Origin: Schlegelella_A sp036496385
GTDB lineage: Bacteria > Pseudomonadota > Gammaproteobacteria > Burkholderiales > Burkholderiaceae_C
Assembly: GCA_036496385.1 (NCBI GenBank)
Contig: DASXLD010000083.1
Location: 1 to 7,890 of the forward strand
Length of the DNA stretch: 7,890 nt
Direction of reading: 5' to 3'
Position numbers and translations under genes: made by a program. The first letter of the stretch is position 1, and each line of letters begins with the position of its first letter. Below are positions 1-6,325 of the stretch, in pieces. Under the pieces are notes generated by a model. It saw only the letters and a program-made list of their open reading frames with translations. It was not told where the DNA came from and ran no database searches.

Positions 1-342
1 GCCCGCCGCCCGCACTGGCGGGGCCGTGCGCTCGGAATGGGCGATGCCGCGCCCCGCCGTCATCCAGTTGATCTCGCCGGGCCGAATCGGCTGGACGGAG
101 CCCAGATTGTCGCGATGCAGGATCTCGCCGTCGAACAGGTACGTGACGGTGGCGAGGCCGATATGCGGATGGGGCCGCACGTCGAGGCCGCGTCCCGCGG
201 TGAACGTCGTCGGGCCGAACGCGTCGAGGAACACGAACGGGCCGACCATCCGCCGTGTCGCCGACGGCAGCGCGCGATGGACGCGGAAACCGTCGCCCAG
301 GTCGCTCGTGCGCGGGACGACGACGGTCTCGACGGTGTCCAT
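1..342 (-). CDS. Pirin family protein, N-terminal part (cut by left edge)
   Basis: The first 114 residues of a pirin, an iron-binding bicupin; some bacterial members (YhhW type) act as quercetin 2,3-dioxygenases and others as redox-responsive regulators. Visible are the core stretch RPHPHIGLATVTYLFDGE (about residues 56-73) and NWMTAGRGIAHSER (92-105). His58, His60, His102 and Glu104 match the four metal ligands of human pirin (His56, His58, His101, Glu103), so the N-terminal cupin should bind metal. The C-terminal cupin lies beyond the window. I chose the ATG at 342; an in-frame GTG at 348 would add two residues, and neither has a good Shine-Dalgarno sequence. It starts 28 bases after the dps stop, so it is probably read from the dps transcript and translated partly by coupling. 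Family assignment is secure; substrate and regulatory role cannot be read from sequence. Confidence 0.93.
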   Translation of the reverse strand, partial: MDTVETVVVPRTSDLGDGFRVHRALPSATRRMVGPFVFLDAFGPTTFTAGRGLDVRPHPHIGLATVTYLFDGEILHRDNLGSVQPIRPGEINWMTAGRGIAHSERTAPPVRAAG

Positions 343-370
343 CGTCACCGCCGGCAGCGCGCGCGCAGCG

Positions 371-925
371 TCAGCGGCCGGAGGAATCGGGGCGGCGCGT
401 CGCCTCGAACAGGAACCACGTGCGCCGCTCGGTCTCGTCGATCCACACTTCGATCAGGCTCGCGGTGGCGACGTCCTTGTGCTCGTCGCACAGCTCGTGC
501 GCCTCGCGCAGCCGTGCCGCCAGCGACTTGTTGTCGTCGCCGAGCTCGGCGAGCATGTCGCCCGGCTCGACGTAGTCGGCGTCGTTGTCGAGCACGCGCG
601 TGAGGCGCGCGATGTGGCCGATCGAGCGCAGCGTCGTCTCGCCGAGCTTGCGCACGCGCTCGGCGATCGGGTCGGTCATCGCGTAGAGCTCTGTGGCCTG
701 CTCGTCGAGCAACAGGTGGTAGTCGCGGAAATGCGGGCCACTCATGTGCCAGTGAAAGTTCTTCGTCTTGAGGTAGATCGCGAACACGTCGGCGAGGATC
801 GCGTTCATCGCCGCCGAAATGTCCTTCGTCGCGGCCGCCCTGAGATCGGTCGGCGTCGCCAGCGGCGCCGACCGGCGCCGCTTGAGGGAGTTGATCTTGT
901 CCTGGGTCGCTGGTCGCTTCTTCAC
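371..925 (-). CDS. dps: Dps family DNA-binding ferritin-like protein
   Basis: A 184-residue Dps mini-ferritin. The family forms dodecamers that oxidise Fe(II), usually with H2O2, store the iron and often coat DNA. All five ferroxidase ligands of E. coli Dps are matched with identical spacing: His58, His70, Asp74, Asp85 and Glu89, within FHWHMSGPHFRDYHLLLDEQ and the following helix. The family C-terminal helix (DETERRTWFLFEAT, about 163-176) is intact. The N-terminal tail is rich in Lys/Arg (KKRPATQDKINSLKRRR), as in members that bind DNA directly. The frame stays open upstream, but the GTG at 925 is chosen because an AAGGAG lies 5 bases before it and the upstream residues are not Dps-like. 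It follows the binding-protein gene by 70 bases and precedes the pirin gene by 28. No OxyR or Fur site could be recognised. Confidence 0.95.
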   Translation of the reverse strand: MKKRPATQDKINSLKRRRSAPLATPTDLRAAATKDISAAMNAILADVFAIYLKTKNFHWHMSGPHFRDYHLLLDEQATELYAMTDPIAERVRKLGETTLRSIGHIARLTRVLDNDADYVEPGDMLAELGDDNKSLAARLREAHELCDEHKDVATASLIEVWIDETERRTWFLFEATRRPDSSGR

Positions 926-930
926 GATGG

Positions 931-936
931 CTCCTT
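931..936 (-). promoter_or_regulatory. Ribosome binding site deciding the dps GTG start
   Basis: On the minus strand AAGGAG sits 5 bases upstream of the GTG at 925. It is a near-perfect Shine-Dalgarno sequence, and no ATG near the start of the conserved protein competes with it. This fixes the start of the Dps protein at MKKRPATQ. Confidence 0.8.
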
Positions 937-995
937 GCTGGGGCTGAATTCGAAATGACACCACAACCGACCGTGCGAGTCCATCGGAGCGAAAG

Positions 996-1757
996 TCAAC
1001 CCGACGCCGGTCCGCCTTCGGGCGGCGCCACGGTCGCGCCCTGGATGCCGTGACGCGCAAGCGCCCGGGTGACGAAGCCGCTCGCTTTCATCTCCTCGAC
1101 GAACCGGCCGAGGCTCTGCGCTGCGGCGTCGCCGCGGCTGCTGGGCGTTGCCATCGCCTGGCGGATGACCATGAAGCGGCCGTCGAGCAGGCGCACGCCG
1201 CCGATGCGAACCGCGTCCGCCTCGAGCTGCTGCCGGACACCGGCAGCGACGTCGGCGCTGCGCGCCAGGAAATCGTCGACCACGCCCGCTGACGTCGGCG
1301 AGCGGACGATCGTCGCCAGCTTGAGCGCGCGCGAGAGGTGGAGATCGTAGGCGCTGCCCTGGCCGACGACGACGACGTGCCCGGCACGGTCGACGTCGTC
1401 GTTGTCGCGCAGCGGCGAATCGTCGCCAACGAGATAGCAGCCCTCGATCAGCAAATACGGCGCCGTGAACGCGATCGCCGCGCCACGCTCGGGATCGACG
1501 GCGAAGAAACCGACGTCGGCGCGTTCCTGTGTCACCGCTGCCACCGACTTGCCGGCGGTGTCGAAGATGACGAGCTCGACCTCGACGCCGAGCTGCCTGC
1601 CGAGCTCGCGCGCGAGGTCGATCGAGACGCCGCGCGGCTCACCGCTCGCCGGATCGATTCCCGCCAGCACCGGATTGCCGAGGTTGATCGCGGCGCGAAC
1701 GACGCCGGTCGGCGCCAGTCGCGTGCCCACCGCGGCAGCAATGCCGCGAGGGTTCAC
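996..1757 (-). CDS. Family-3 solute-binding protein (SBP_bac_3) without signal peptide
   Basis: A 253-residue bilobal ligand-binding protein of the amino-acid type (SBP_bac_3, PF00497). Family marks are the first strand and loop (RAAINLGNPVLAG, 21-33), GVSIDLARELGRQLGVEVELV (43-63), ADVGFFAVDPERGAAIAFTAPYL (80-102), and a last helix ending GFVTRALARHG (228-237). The start is the GTG at 1757, with GGAG 5 bases upstream, and its first bases overlap the kinase stop as GTGA. From this start there is no hydrophobic leader or lipobox: the N-terminus (MNPRGIAAAVGTRLAPTG) runs straight into the domain, so the mature fold is nearly the whole protein. I recall similar leaderless binding proteins with an 'LAPTG.LR..INLGN' start in rhizobia, so this may be a family trait rather than damage. 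No ABC permease or ATPase is nearby. It may be a cytosolic ligand sensor tied to the upstream kinase; that is inference. Confidence 0.9.
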   Translation of the reverse strand: MNPRGIAAAVGTRLAPTGVVRAAINLGNPVLAGIDPASGEPRGVSIDLARELGRQLGVEVELVIFDTAGKSVAAVTQERADVGFFAVDPERGAAIAFTAPYLLIEGCYLVGDDSPLRDNDDVDRAGHVVVVGQGSAYDLHLSRALKLATIVRSPTSAGVVDDFLARSADVAAGVRQQLEADAVRIGGVRLLDGRFMVIRQAMATPSSRGDAAAQSLGRFVEEMKASGFVTRALARHGIQGATVAPPEGGPASG

Positions 1758-3475
1758 TCGCGCTCCATTCGCTGTTGCCGGTTCAGCTCGATCTGCCTCG
1801 CATGCGCGCACCGGGACTGGACTCCGGGGGCCGGCGACTTGCACTCGCGCAGCGCGCAAAGCATCCGGGAGAAGGCGCTCAGGCCGCCGCATCCAGCCGC
1901 GATGTGCGGCGGTGCCGACTTCGTGTGCGCGGCGACGTTCTGCAGCTGCAGGCGCGAGGCCGGATCGACAGGACGTGACGGCGGCCCCATGCGCTCGGCG
2001 GCGCGACCGCGATGGAGCGGCTTCGGGTCGCCGATCGTCGCACGCGCCGCCTGCTCCTTCGGCACTGCTTCGCCCTCGTCGGCACGAACGCGCTCGGGAC
2101 CGGCAGCAGTCGATGATCGCGGCGACGACGCGACCGACATCATCGGCGGGTCCGCGAGCCCCAGCGTGCCAGGTTCGGACTTCGGATGCGACGCGCTCGC
2201 CGGAGCGTGCAAGGCGGCAGCGAGCGACGCGAGCGCGGGCGATGCCGCGCCCGTCTTGTTGAGCGTCCAGGCTCCGCCGGCGAAGACGACCACGCCGAGC
2301 AGCCCCAGCGCGACGACGGCGTGGCGCGGATCGCGCGCCGACGACATCGTTGATGCGCGCGGCGGCGCGGCGCTTGCGCCGCCGGGCATCGCCGCCACCG
2401 GCGGCTTCGCGTCGGCATCCTCGGCATCCTCGGCATCCTCGGCATCCTCGGCATCGAAGCCACCGGCGAGATCGTCGGCGGCGCCGCGGTCTTCGGGAGC
2501 GACCGCTCGCGGCGAAAGCGGTGCGGCGATCTCGCCGCGGAGCGCGCGTCGCACCGTGTCGACGTCGCGCGGTCGCGCGTCGGGCGCCATCGCGAGCATC
2601 CAATCGATCGTCGCGAGCAGAGGCCTCGGCAACGCCATCCCGGCGGCGTCGGCGCTGCCCGCGAGGGCCGGCAGAACGTCGTCGACCGCGCGCACGACCG
2701 AAGGCGTCGGTGCCCGTCCCGTCAGCGCGAAATGCAGCGTCGCACCGAGCGCATAGAGGTCGGTCCACGGACCCTGCCGCAGCTCGCCCTGCTCAGCGTA
2801 CTGCTCGAGCGGTGCGAACGATGGCTTCAGCACCGCGCTCAGGAATTGCGCGCCCTCGCCGATGACGCGGCGCGCCGATCCGAAGTCGAGCAGCACCGGC
2901 CGGCCGCCGGGAGCGATCACGATGTTGTCGGGCGAGATGTCGCGATGGAAGACGCCCTGGCCGTGCAACAGCGCGAGGGCATCGAGCAGCGGCTCGGCGA
3001 GCGCGAGCAGCCAGCTGCCTTCGGGTGCCGCGGCCATCGCGAGTCGCACGTCCTTGAGCGTCGTGCCAGGGTGGTACTGCATCGCCATGTAGGCGGTGCC
3101 GTTGCCCTGCCAGAAGCGATGCACCTTGACCAGCGACGGATGGTCGAAGCTCGCGAGCAGGCGGGCCTCGCTGAGGAACGATTCGAGGCCGCGCTCGAAG
3201 GTCGCGGCGAACTCGGGCGAGCGCGGCACGATCGCTGTCGCCTCGCGGCGGCCGGCGAGCATGGCCGGCATGTACTCCTTGACCGCGACGCGCCGGCCGA
3301 GAACGTGGTCGTCTGCGAGGTAGACGATGCCGAATGCGCCGATGCCGAGAACGCCGCGGATCTCGAACTCGTCGAGGCGTGTTCCCGGCGCGAGGGCGTC
3401 GTGCAGCGACACCTTGCGCGCTGGCGACGAGTCGCGGGAATCGGGAACCGTCGTGGTCCAGGAGAGATCGGACAT
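1754..3475 (-). CDS. Membrane-anchored Ser/Thr protein kinase with cysteine-bearing extracytoplasmic tail
   Basis: A 573-residue Hanks-type kinase. The cytosolic catalytic domain spans about 36-312: glycine loop GIGAFGIV (44-51), VAVK with Lys66, helix-C Glu103, catalytic loop HRDISPDN with Asp179 and Asn184, DFG with Asp197, and the later elements APLEQY (221-226) and DLYALGATLHFALTG (239-253). The usual Lys of HRDLKPxN is Ser181. A low-complexity acidic linker with Asp-Ala-Glu repeats (about 341-355) leads to a single membrane helix (386-405, AVVALGLLGVVVFAGGAWTL). The outside part (406-573) is Pro/Ala-rich and disordered-looking, then ends in a compact segment with Cys529, Cys540, Cys545 and Cys556. 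There are no PASTA or WD repeats. The start is the ATG at 3475; no strong Shine-Dalgarno precedes it, and the open frame further upstream only shadows the OPT gene. Its stop overlaps the binding-protein start. Kinase identity is certain; target and signal are unknown. Confidence 0.93.
   Translation of the reverse strand: MSDLSWTTTVPDSRDSSPARKVSLHDALAPGTRLDEFEIRGVLGIGAFGIVYLADDHVLGRRVAVKEYMPAMLAGRREATAIVPRSPEFAATFERGLESFLSEARLLASFDHPSLVKVHRFWQGNGTAYMAMQYHPGTTLKDVRLAMAAAPEGSWLLALAEPLLDALALLHGQGVFHRDISPDNIVIAPGGRPVLLDFGSARRVIGEGAQFLSAVLKPSFAPLEQYAEQGELRQGPWTDLYALGATLHFALTGRAPTPSVVRAVDDVLPALAGSADAAGMALPRPLLATIDWMLAMAPDARPRDVDTVRRALRGEIAAPLSPRAVAPEDRGAADDLAGGFDAEDAEDAEDAEDADAKPPVAAMPGGASAAPPRASTMSSARDPRHAVVALGLLGVVVFAGGAWTLNKTGAASPALASLAAALHAPASASHPKSEPGTLGLADPPMMSVASSPRSSTAAGPERVRADEGEAVPKEQAARATIGDPKPLHRGRAAERMGPPSRPVDPASRLQLQNVAAHTKSAPPHIAAGCGGLSAFSRMLCALRECKSPAPGVQSRCAHARQIELNRQQRMERE
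2412..2456 (-). repeat. Five tandem 9-bp repeats inside the kinase gene
   Basis: On the plus strand TCGGCATCC is repeated four times and followed by a fifth copy differing in its last base, with no spacers. On the coding strand each unit encodes a three-residue Asp-Ala-Glu step, giving the acidic run just after the catalytic domain. A 9-base unit keeps frame, so gain or loss of copies would only change linker length. Confidence 0.95.
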
Positions 3476-3564
3476 CGTTATCGAAATCCAGCGCGATCGC
3501 CGCGTCGGGAGATCGGAGCAATCGGCAAGCCCATGATGCACCCGACCCGACTGGCGGTGCGGGT
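3476..3564 (-). other. Gap between OPT and kinase genes
   Basis: This 89-base gap is the largest within the leftward block. Read on the minus strand it has a weak imperfect hairpin just after the OPT stop (ACCCG-C-ACC pairing with GGT-CGGGT) without a T-run, so it is not a convincing terminator. The last bases before the kinase ATG are comparatively A/T-rich (GATTTCGATAACG), which could fit an internal promoter, but no clear -35/-10 pair is visible. Confidence 0.3.
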
Positions 3565-5406
3565 TCAGCCGGCGACGAGCGAACCCAGCGCGACCAGCCC
3601 GAGGCCGAGCGCGGCGAGGGCGTCGCCGGCGATCAGACCGCCGCCGACGAGCGACGTCGCGGTCATGTCCGACGGCAGCTCGCCGGCGTCGCCCGTGGCT
3701 TCGCGCTTCCTGCGCCGCGCTGCGCGGGCGTCGATCAGGCTGGCGACGACGCTGCCGGCGCCGAGCCAGAGCGAAGTCGCCAGGTTGACGAAGCCGCCGA
3801 ACGACATCGCGTAGGGCGACGACAGCACGGTCGAGTCGAGGACGAAGTCGACGACGCTGCCGGTGCGCGTCTTTCTGTAGCGCTGCCAGCGTTCGCGAGC
3901 CATGACGAGCTTTCTCACCAGCTCGATCAGGAGCCCGGTGCCGACGCCGATCCAGATCGCCGTGCGCTGGTACGGCTTGTCGTCGGTGAGGCTCTTCAGG
4001 ATGCCGACGAACTTGAAGGTCATCGCGGCGTTCCACTGTGCCGGCTGCTGGCCTTCGGTCATCGCGGTCTGGTCGAGCAGCAACACCGGATACGCGGCCA
4101 TGAAGAGCCGCGCGAAGCCGACCGCAAGAAGCGCACCGACAAAGATTCCGGCGGCCTGGTAGCGGAACTGGATGACGCGATTGGTGCCGAGCCGGGCGCC
4201 GGTCGAGCGGTCCTGCTGCATGTCGCAGGCGACGCTGGTCGAGACCAGCAGCACCGTGCCTGCCATGAGGCCGACGATCGGGTCCTTCAAGCCGATCGCG
4301 GCGAGGATCACGATCGAGACGACGAACGCCGACGAGATCGGGTTCGAATCGCTGATGCCGAGCGAGATGCCGTTGACGAGCGCGAACACGCAGCACAGCA
4401 CGAGCGCGACGACGAGATAGAGCACCGGCTGGCCGAGCACGAAGTGGCCGACGGCGACGATGCCCAGGCCCCAGCAGATCGACCAGACGGCGAGCCGCAT
4501 CGTGTGCACGCGGCGCCAGCCGTGCACTTCGGGCTCGGCCGCGGCGCGCGGCGCCGCCGCGGTCTCGCGCCAGCGCCGCAGCGCGCGGCCGAAGATCATC
4601 GTCATGTCGACGATTGCAGCGCCCATGATCCAGCCGAGCGCGATCAGGAACATGATCTTGCGCGGTGGATCGCCCGCGTGCAGCCAGCCGATCGAAATGA
4701 AATAAGGCTTCAGCACGATGCCGATCACGCCGCCGGTCACCGCGGCAAGGCCGATCCGCGCGCCGACGACCATGCCGGCGCCGAACGTCGACGTCGACAG
4801 CTCGATCGTGCCGAGGATCGCGATCTTCGCCGCCGCGATGCCGCCGACGAGCCCGCCGGCGACGCCGCCGCCGAGCATGGCGACCGAGCGGCGCAGCAGC
4901 ACCGGGTCGGTCAGCGCGCGCAGGATGTTGGCGACCGCCAGCCCCGACGGGAACATCAACTTCATGCGGTCGACGAGGATCGGCGTGTAGAGCATGCCGA
5001 TGCCGGCGCCGAACATGCCGATCGTCAGCAGGTAGACGACGAGCTGCCACATCGGCGGCTGCGGCAGGCCGAGCCAGACCATCGCCTGGATCAGCACGCC
5101 CATCGCGCTCATGCCCGCGACCGACGCCGCCGCGGTCTGGATGTAGTTGGCGCCGTGCTTGCCGTCGGCGCCGTAGCCGAAGGTGACGGTCGAGCCGAGC
5201 AGGCCCGCGAGGACCTGGCCGCCGACGAAGAAGCCGATCGAGAAGTTCATGTACGCCGCCGTCAGCCCGCCGAGCGGGCCGAGGACGAAGATGCCGAGCG
5301 CGAGCAGCAGGGCGTGGTACTTCCATGTTCCCGGCGCGGGTAGCCAGCGCCAGCGCGGCGCAACCGGGTGCGGTGTCGCCACCGCGGGCATCGGGATCGC
5401 GCTCAT
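3565..5406 (-). CDS. OPT family oligopeptide/metal-chelate transporter
   Basis: A 613-residue polytopic inner-membrane protein of the OPT superfamily (PF03169), whose members import oligopeptides, glutathione or metal-siderophore complexes with protons. About fourteen hydrophobic stretches are visible. Conserved-looking segments are GPLGGLTAAYMNFSIGFFVGGQ (43-64), NYIQTAAASVAGMSAMGVL (87-105), YTPILVDRMKLMFPSGLAVANIL (140-162), GISLGISDSNPISS (346-359) and the cytosolic loop ACDMQQDRSTGARLGTNR (393-410), the counterpart of the 'DMLQDLKTG' motif in other bacterial OPT proteins. The length fits single-chain bacterial members. The ATG at 5406 overlaps the stop of the EamA gene as ATGA, so translation is probably coupled. 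No peptidase or chelator-biosynthesis gene lies nearby to name the substrate. The family call is strong; substrate and direction are open. Confidence 0.9.
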   Translation of the reverse strand: MSAIPMPAVATPHPVAPRWRWLPAPGTWKYHALLLALGIFVLGPLGGLTAAYMNFSIGFFVGGQVLAGLLGSTVTFGYGADGKHGANYIQTAAASVAGMSAMGVLIQAMVWLGLPQPPMWQLVVYLLTIGMFGAGIGMLYTPILVDRMKLMFPSGLAVANILRALTDPVLLRRSVAMLGGGVAGGLVGGIAAAKIAILGTIELSTSTFGAGMVVGARIGLAAVTGGVIGIVLKPYFISIGWLHAGDPPRKIMFLIALGWIMGAAIVDMTMIFGRALRRWRETAAAPRAAAEPEVHGWRRVHTMRLAVWSICWGLGIVAVGHFVLGQPVLYLVVALVLCCVFALVNGISLGISDSNPISSAFVVSIVILAAIGLKDPIVGLMAGTVLLVSTSVACDMQQDRSTGARLGTNRVIQFRYQAAGIFVGALLAVGFARLFMAAYPVLLLDQTAMTEGQQPAQWNAAMTFKFVGILKSLTDDKPYQRTAIWIGVGTGLLIELVRKLVMARERWQRYRKTRTGSVVDFVLDSTVLSSPYAMSFGGFVNLATSLWLGAGSVVASLIDARAARRRKREATGDAGELPSDMTATSLVGGGLIAGDALAALGLGLVALGSLVAG

Positions 5407-6296
5407 GCGTGCGTCGCCATCGGTGGACCTTTCGGCGCTGGCTCGGGCCGGCGGAGATTGAGGAGGTTCGCGAACAGGATCAGCGCGGCGCCGCCGACGG
5501 TGTAAACGTCGATCCGCTCGCCGTAGACGAGCCAGCCCGCCACAGCGGTGAGCGGAACGCGCAGGAAGTCCATCGGCACGATCATCGTCGCCTCGGCATG
5601 GCGCAGCGCCTGCGTCATGCAGAAGTGCGAGTACGTGCCGCAGACGGCGATGACGAGGATCCACGGCCAGACCGCCGCGCCGGGCGTACGCCAGACGAGC
5701 GCCGCCGGAACGATGCCGATCACCGACTGGACGACGAGCATCCAGAAGATGATCGCGACCGTGCTCTCGGTGGTGGTCAGCGACTTGACGAGGATCATCG
5801 AGATCGCGAAGCCGACCGCGGCAGCGAGCGCGATCAGCTGGCCGGGATCGACACGCTCGAGCCCCGGGCGGACGATGACCGCGACGCCGACCACGCCGAG
5901 GATCACCGCGCCGATCCGCGCCGGGCCGAGCCGCTCGCCGAGGAAGGTCACGGCGAGCAGCGCGGTCCAGATCGGCATCGTGAACTCGATCGCGACGACC
6001 TGCGCGATCGGGATCAGCGTCAGCGCGAAGAACCAGCCGAACTGCGCCGCGTAGTGAACCGCATTGCGCGCGACCTGCTGGCCGAGGCGCCGCGTTCGCA
6101 TCGCCTGCAGGCCGCCGCTCGCGTGCAGCAGCGGCCAGAGGAGGACGAAGCCGAGCAGCGAGCGCAGCTCCATGATCTGGAAGACATGCAGCGTGCGCGT
6201 CGCCTCGCGACCGGCGACCGCCATCACGACCATCGCCGTCAGCCAGCCGGCCATCCAGGCGGCGGCCTTGCGATGGGAGGCGTTCGCGGCCGTCAT
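5403..6296 (-). CDS. EamA/DMT superfamily transporter
   Basis: A 297-residue drug/metabolite transporter with two EamA repeats (PF00892) and about ten membrane helices. The first repeat ends with the hallmark TFLGERLGPARIGAVILGVVGVAVIVRPG (117-145) and the second with YGERIDVYTVGGAALILFANLLNLR (258-282), the paired 'GE' positions expected of the family. A short hydrophilic tail (283-297) follows. Such proteins usually export amino acids, nucleosides or other metabolites, or take part in S-adenosylmethionine or sugar transport; sequence alone does not choose. The start is the ATG at 6296. Its Shine-Dalgarno is poor, but it lies 29 bases after the histidine-kinase stop and gives a normal N-terminus before helix 1 (MAGWLTAMVVMAVAG, 15-29). 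Its stop overlaps the OPT start, so exporter and OPT transporter are likely made together. Confidence 0.92.
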   Translation of the reverse strand: MTAANASHRKAAAWMAGWLTAMVVMAVAGREATRTLHVFQIMELRSLLGFVLLWPLLHASGGLQAMRTRRLGQQVARNAVHYAAQFGWFFALTLIPIAQVVAIEFTMPIWTALLAVTFLGERLGPARIGAVILGVVGVAVIVRPGLERVDPGQLIALAAAVGFAISMILVKSLTTTESTVAIIFWMLVVQSVIGIVPAALVWRTPGAAVWPWILVIAVCGTYSHFCMTQALRHAEATMIVPMDFLRVPLTAVAGWLVYGERIDVYTVGGAALILFANLLNLRRPEPAPKGPPMATHA

Positions 6297-6325
6297 GGAC
6301 CGCAATTCTGACCGACGCGACGCGC

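Noticed and set aside
26..958. Plus-strand open frame opposite dps and pirin
   Set aside because: Overlaps two genes with all metal ligands conserved on the other strand; its own translation shows no family feature.
2412..2456. The 9-bp repeats as a CRISPR-like or phase-variation element
   Set aside because: No spacers, and the 9-base unit cannot shift frame, so on/off phase variation is not possible; kept only as a linker-length repeat.
1338..2756. Long plus-strand open frame (472 codons) opposite the kinase and binding-protein genes
   Set aside because: Low-complexity Ala/Arg/Ser-rich translation with no family motifs, lying antisense to two well-recognised genes; expected in GC-rich DNA where stop codons are rare.
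3535..3567. Possible terminator between the OPT and kinase genes
   Set aside because: The hairpin is imperfect, with a bulge and only short paired segments, and no T-run follows.
3476..5326. Extension of the kinase reading frame upstream into the OPT gene
   Set aside because: The frame has no stop, but the residues are Arg/Asp-rich out-of-frame OPT sequence; the conserved kinase begins after the ATG at 3475.
3334..5343. Plus-strand open frame of 669 codons opposite the OPT gene
   Set aside because: Its translation is a run of Arg, Asp, Glu, His and Ala, the antisense image of a hydrophobic membrane protein; no recognisable domain.
5325..6311. Plus-strand open frame opposite the EamA gene
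   Set aside because: Asp/Arg/His-rich antisense image of a membrane protein with no motif; EamA repeats on the minus strand are clear.
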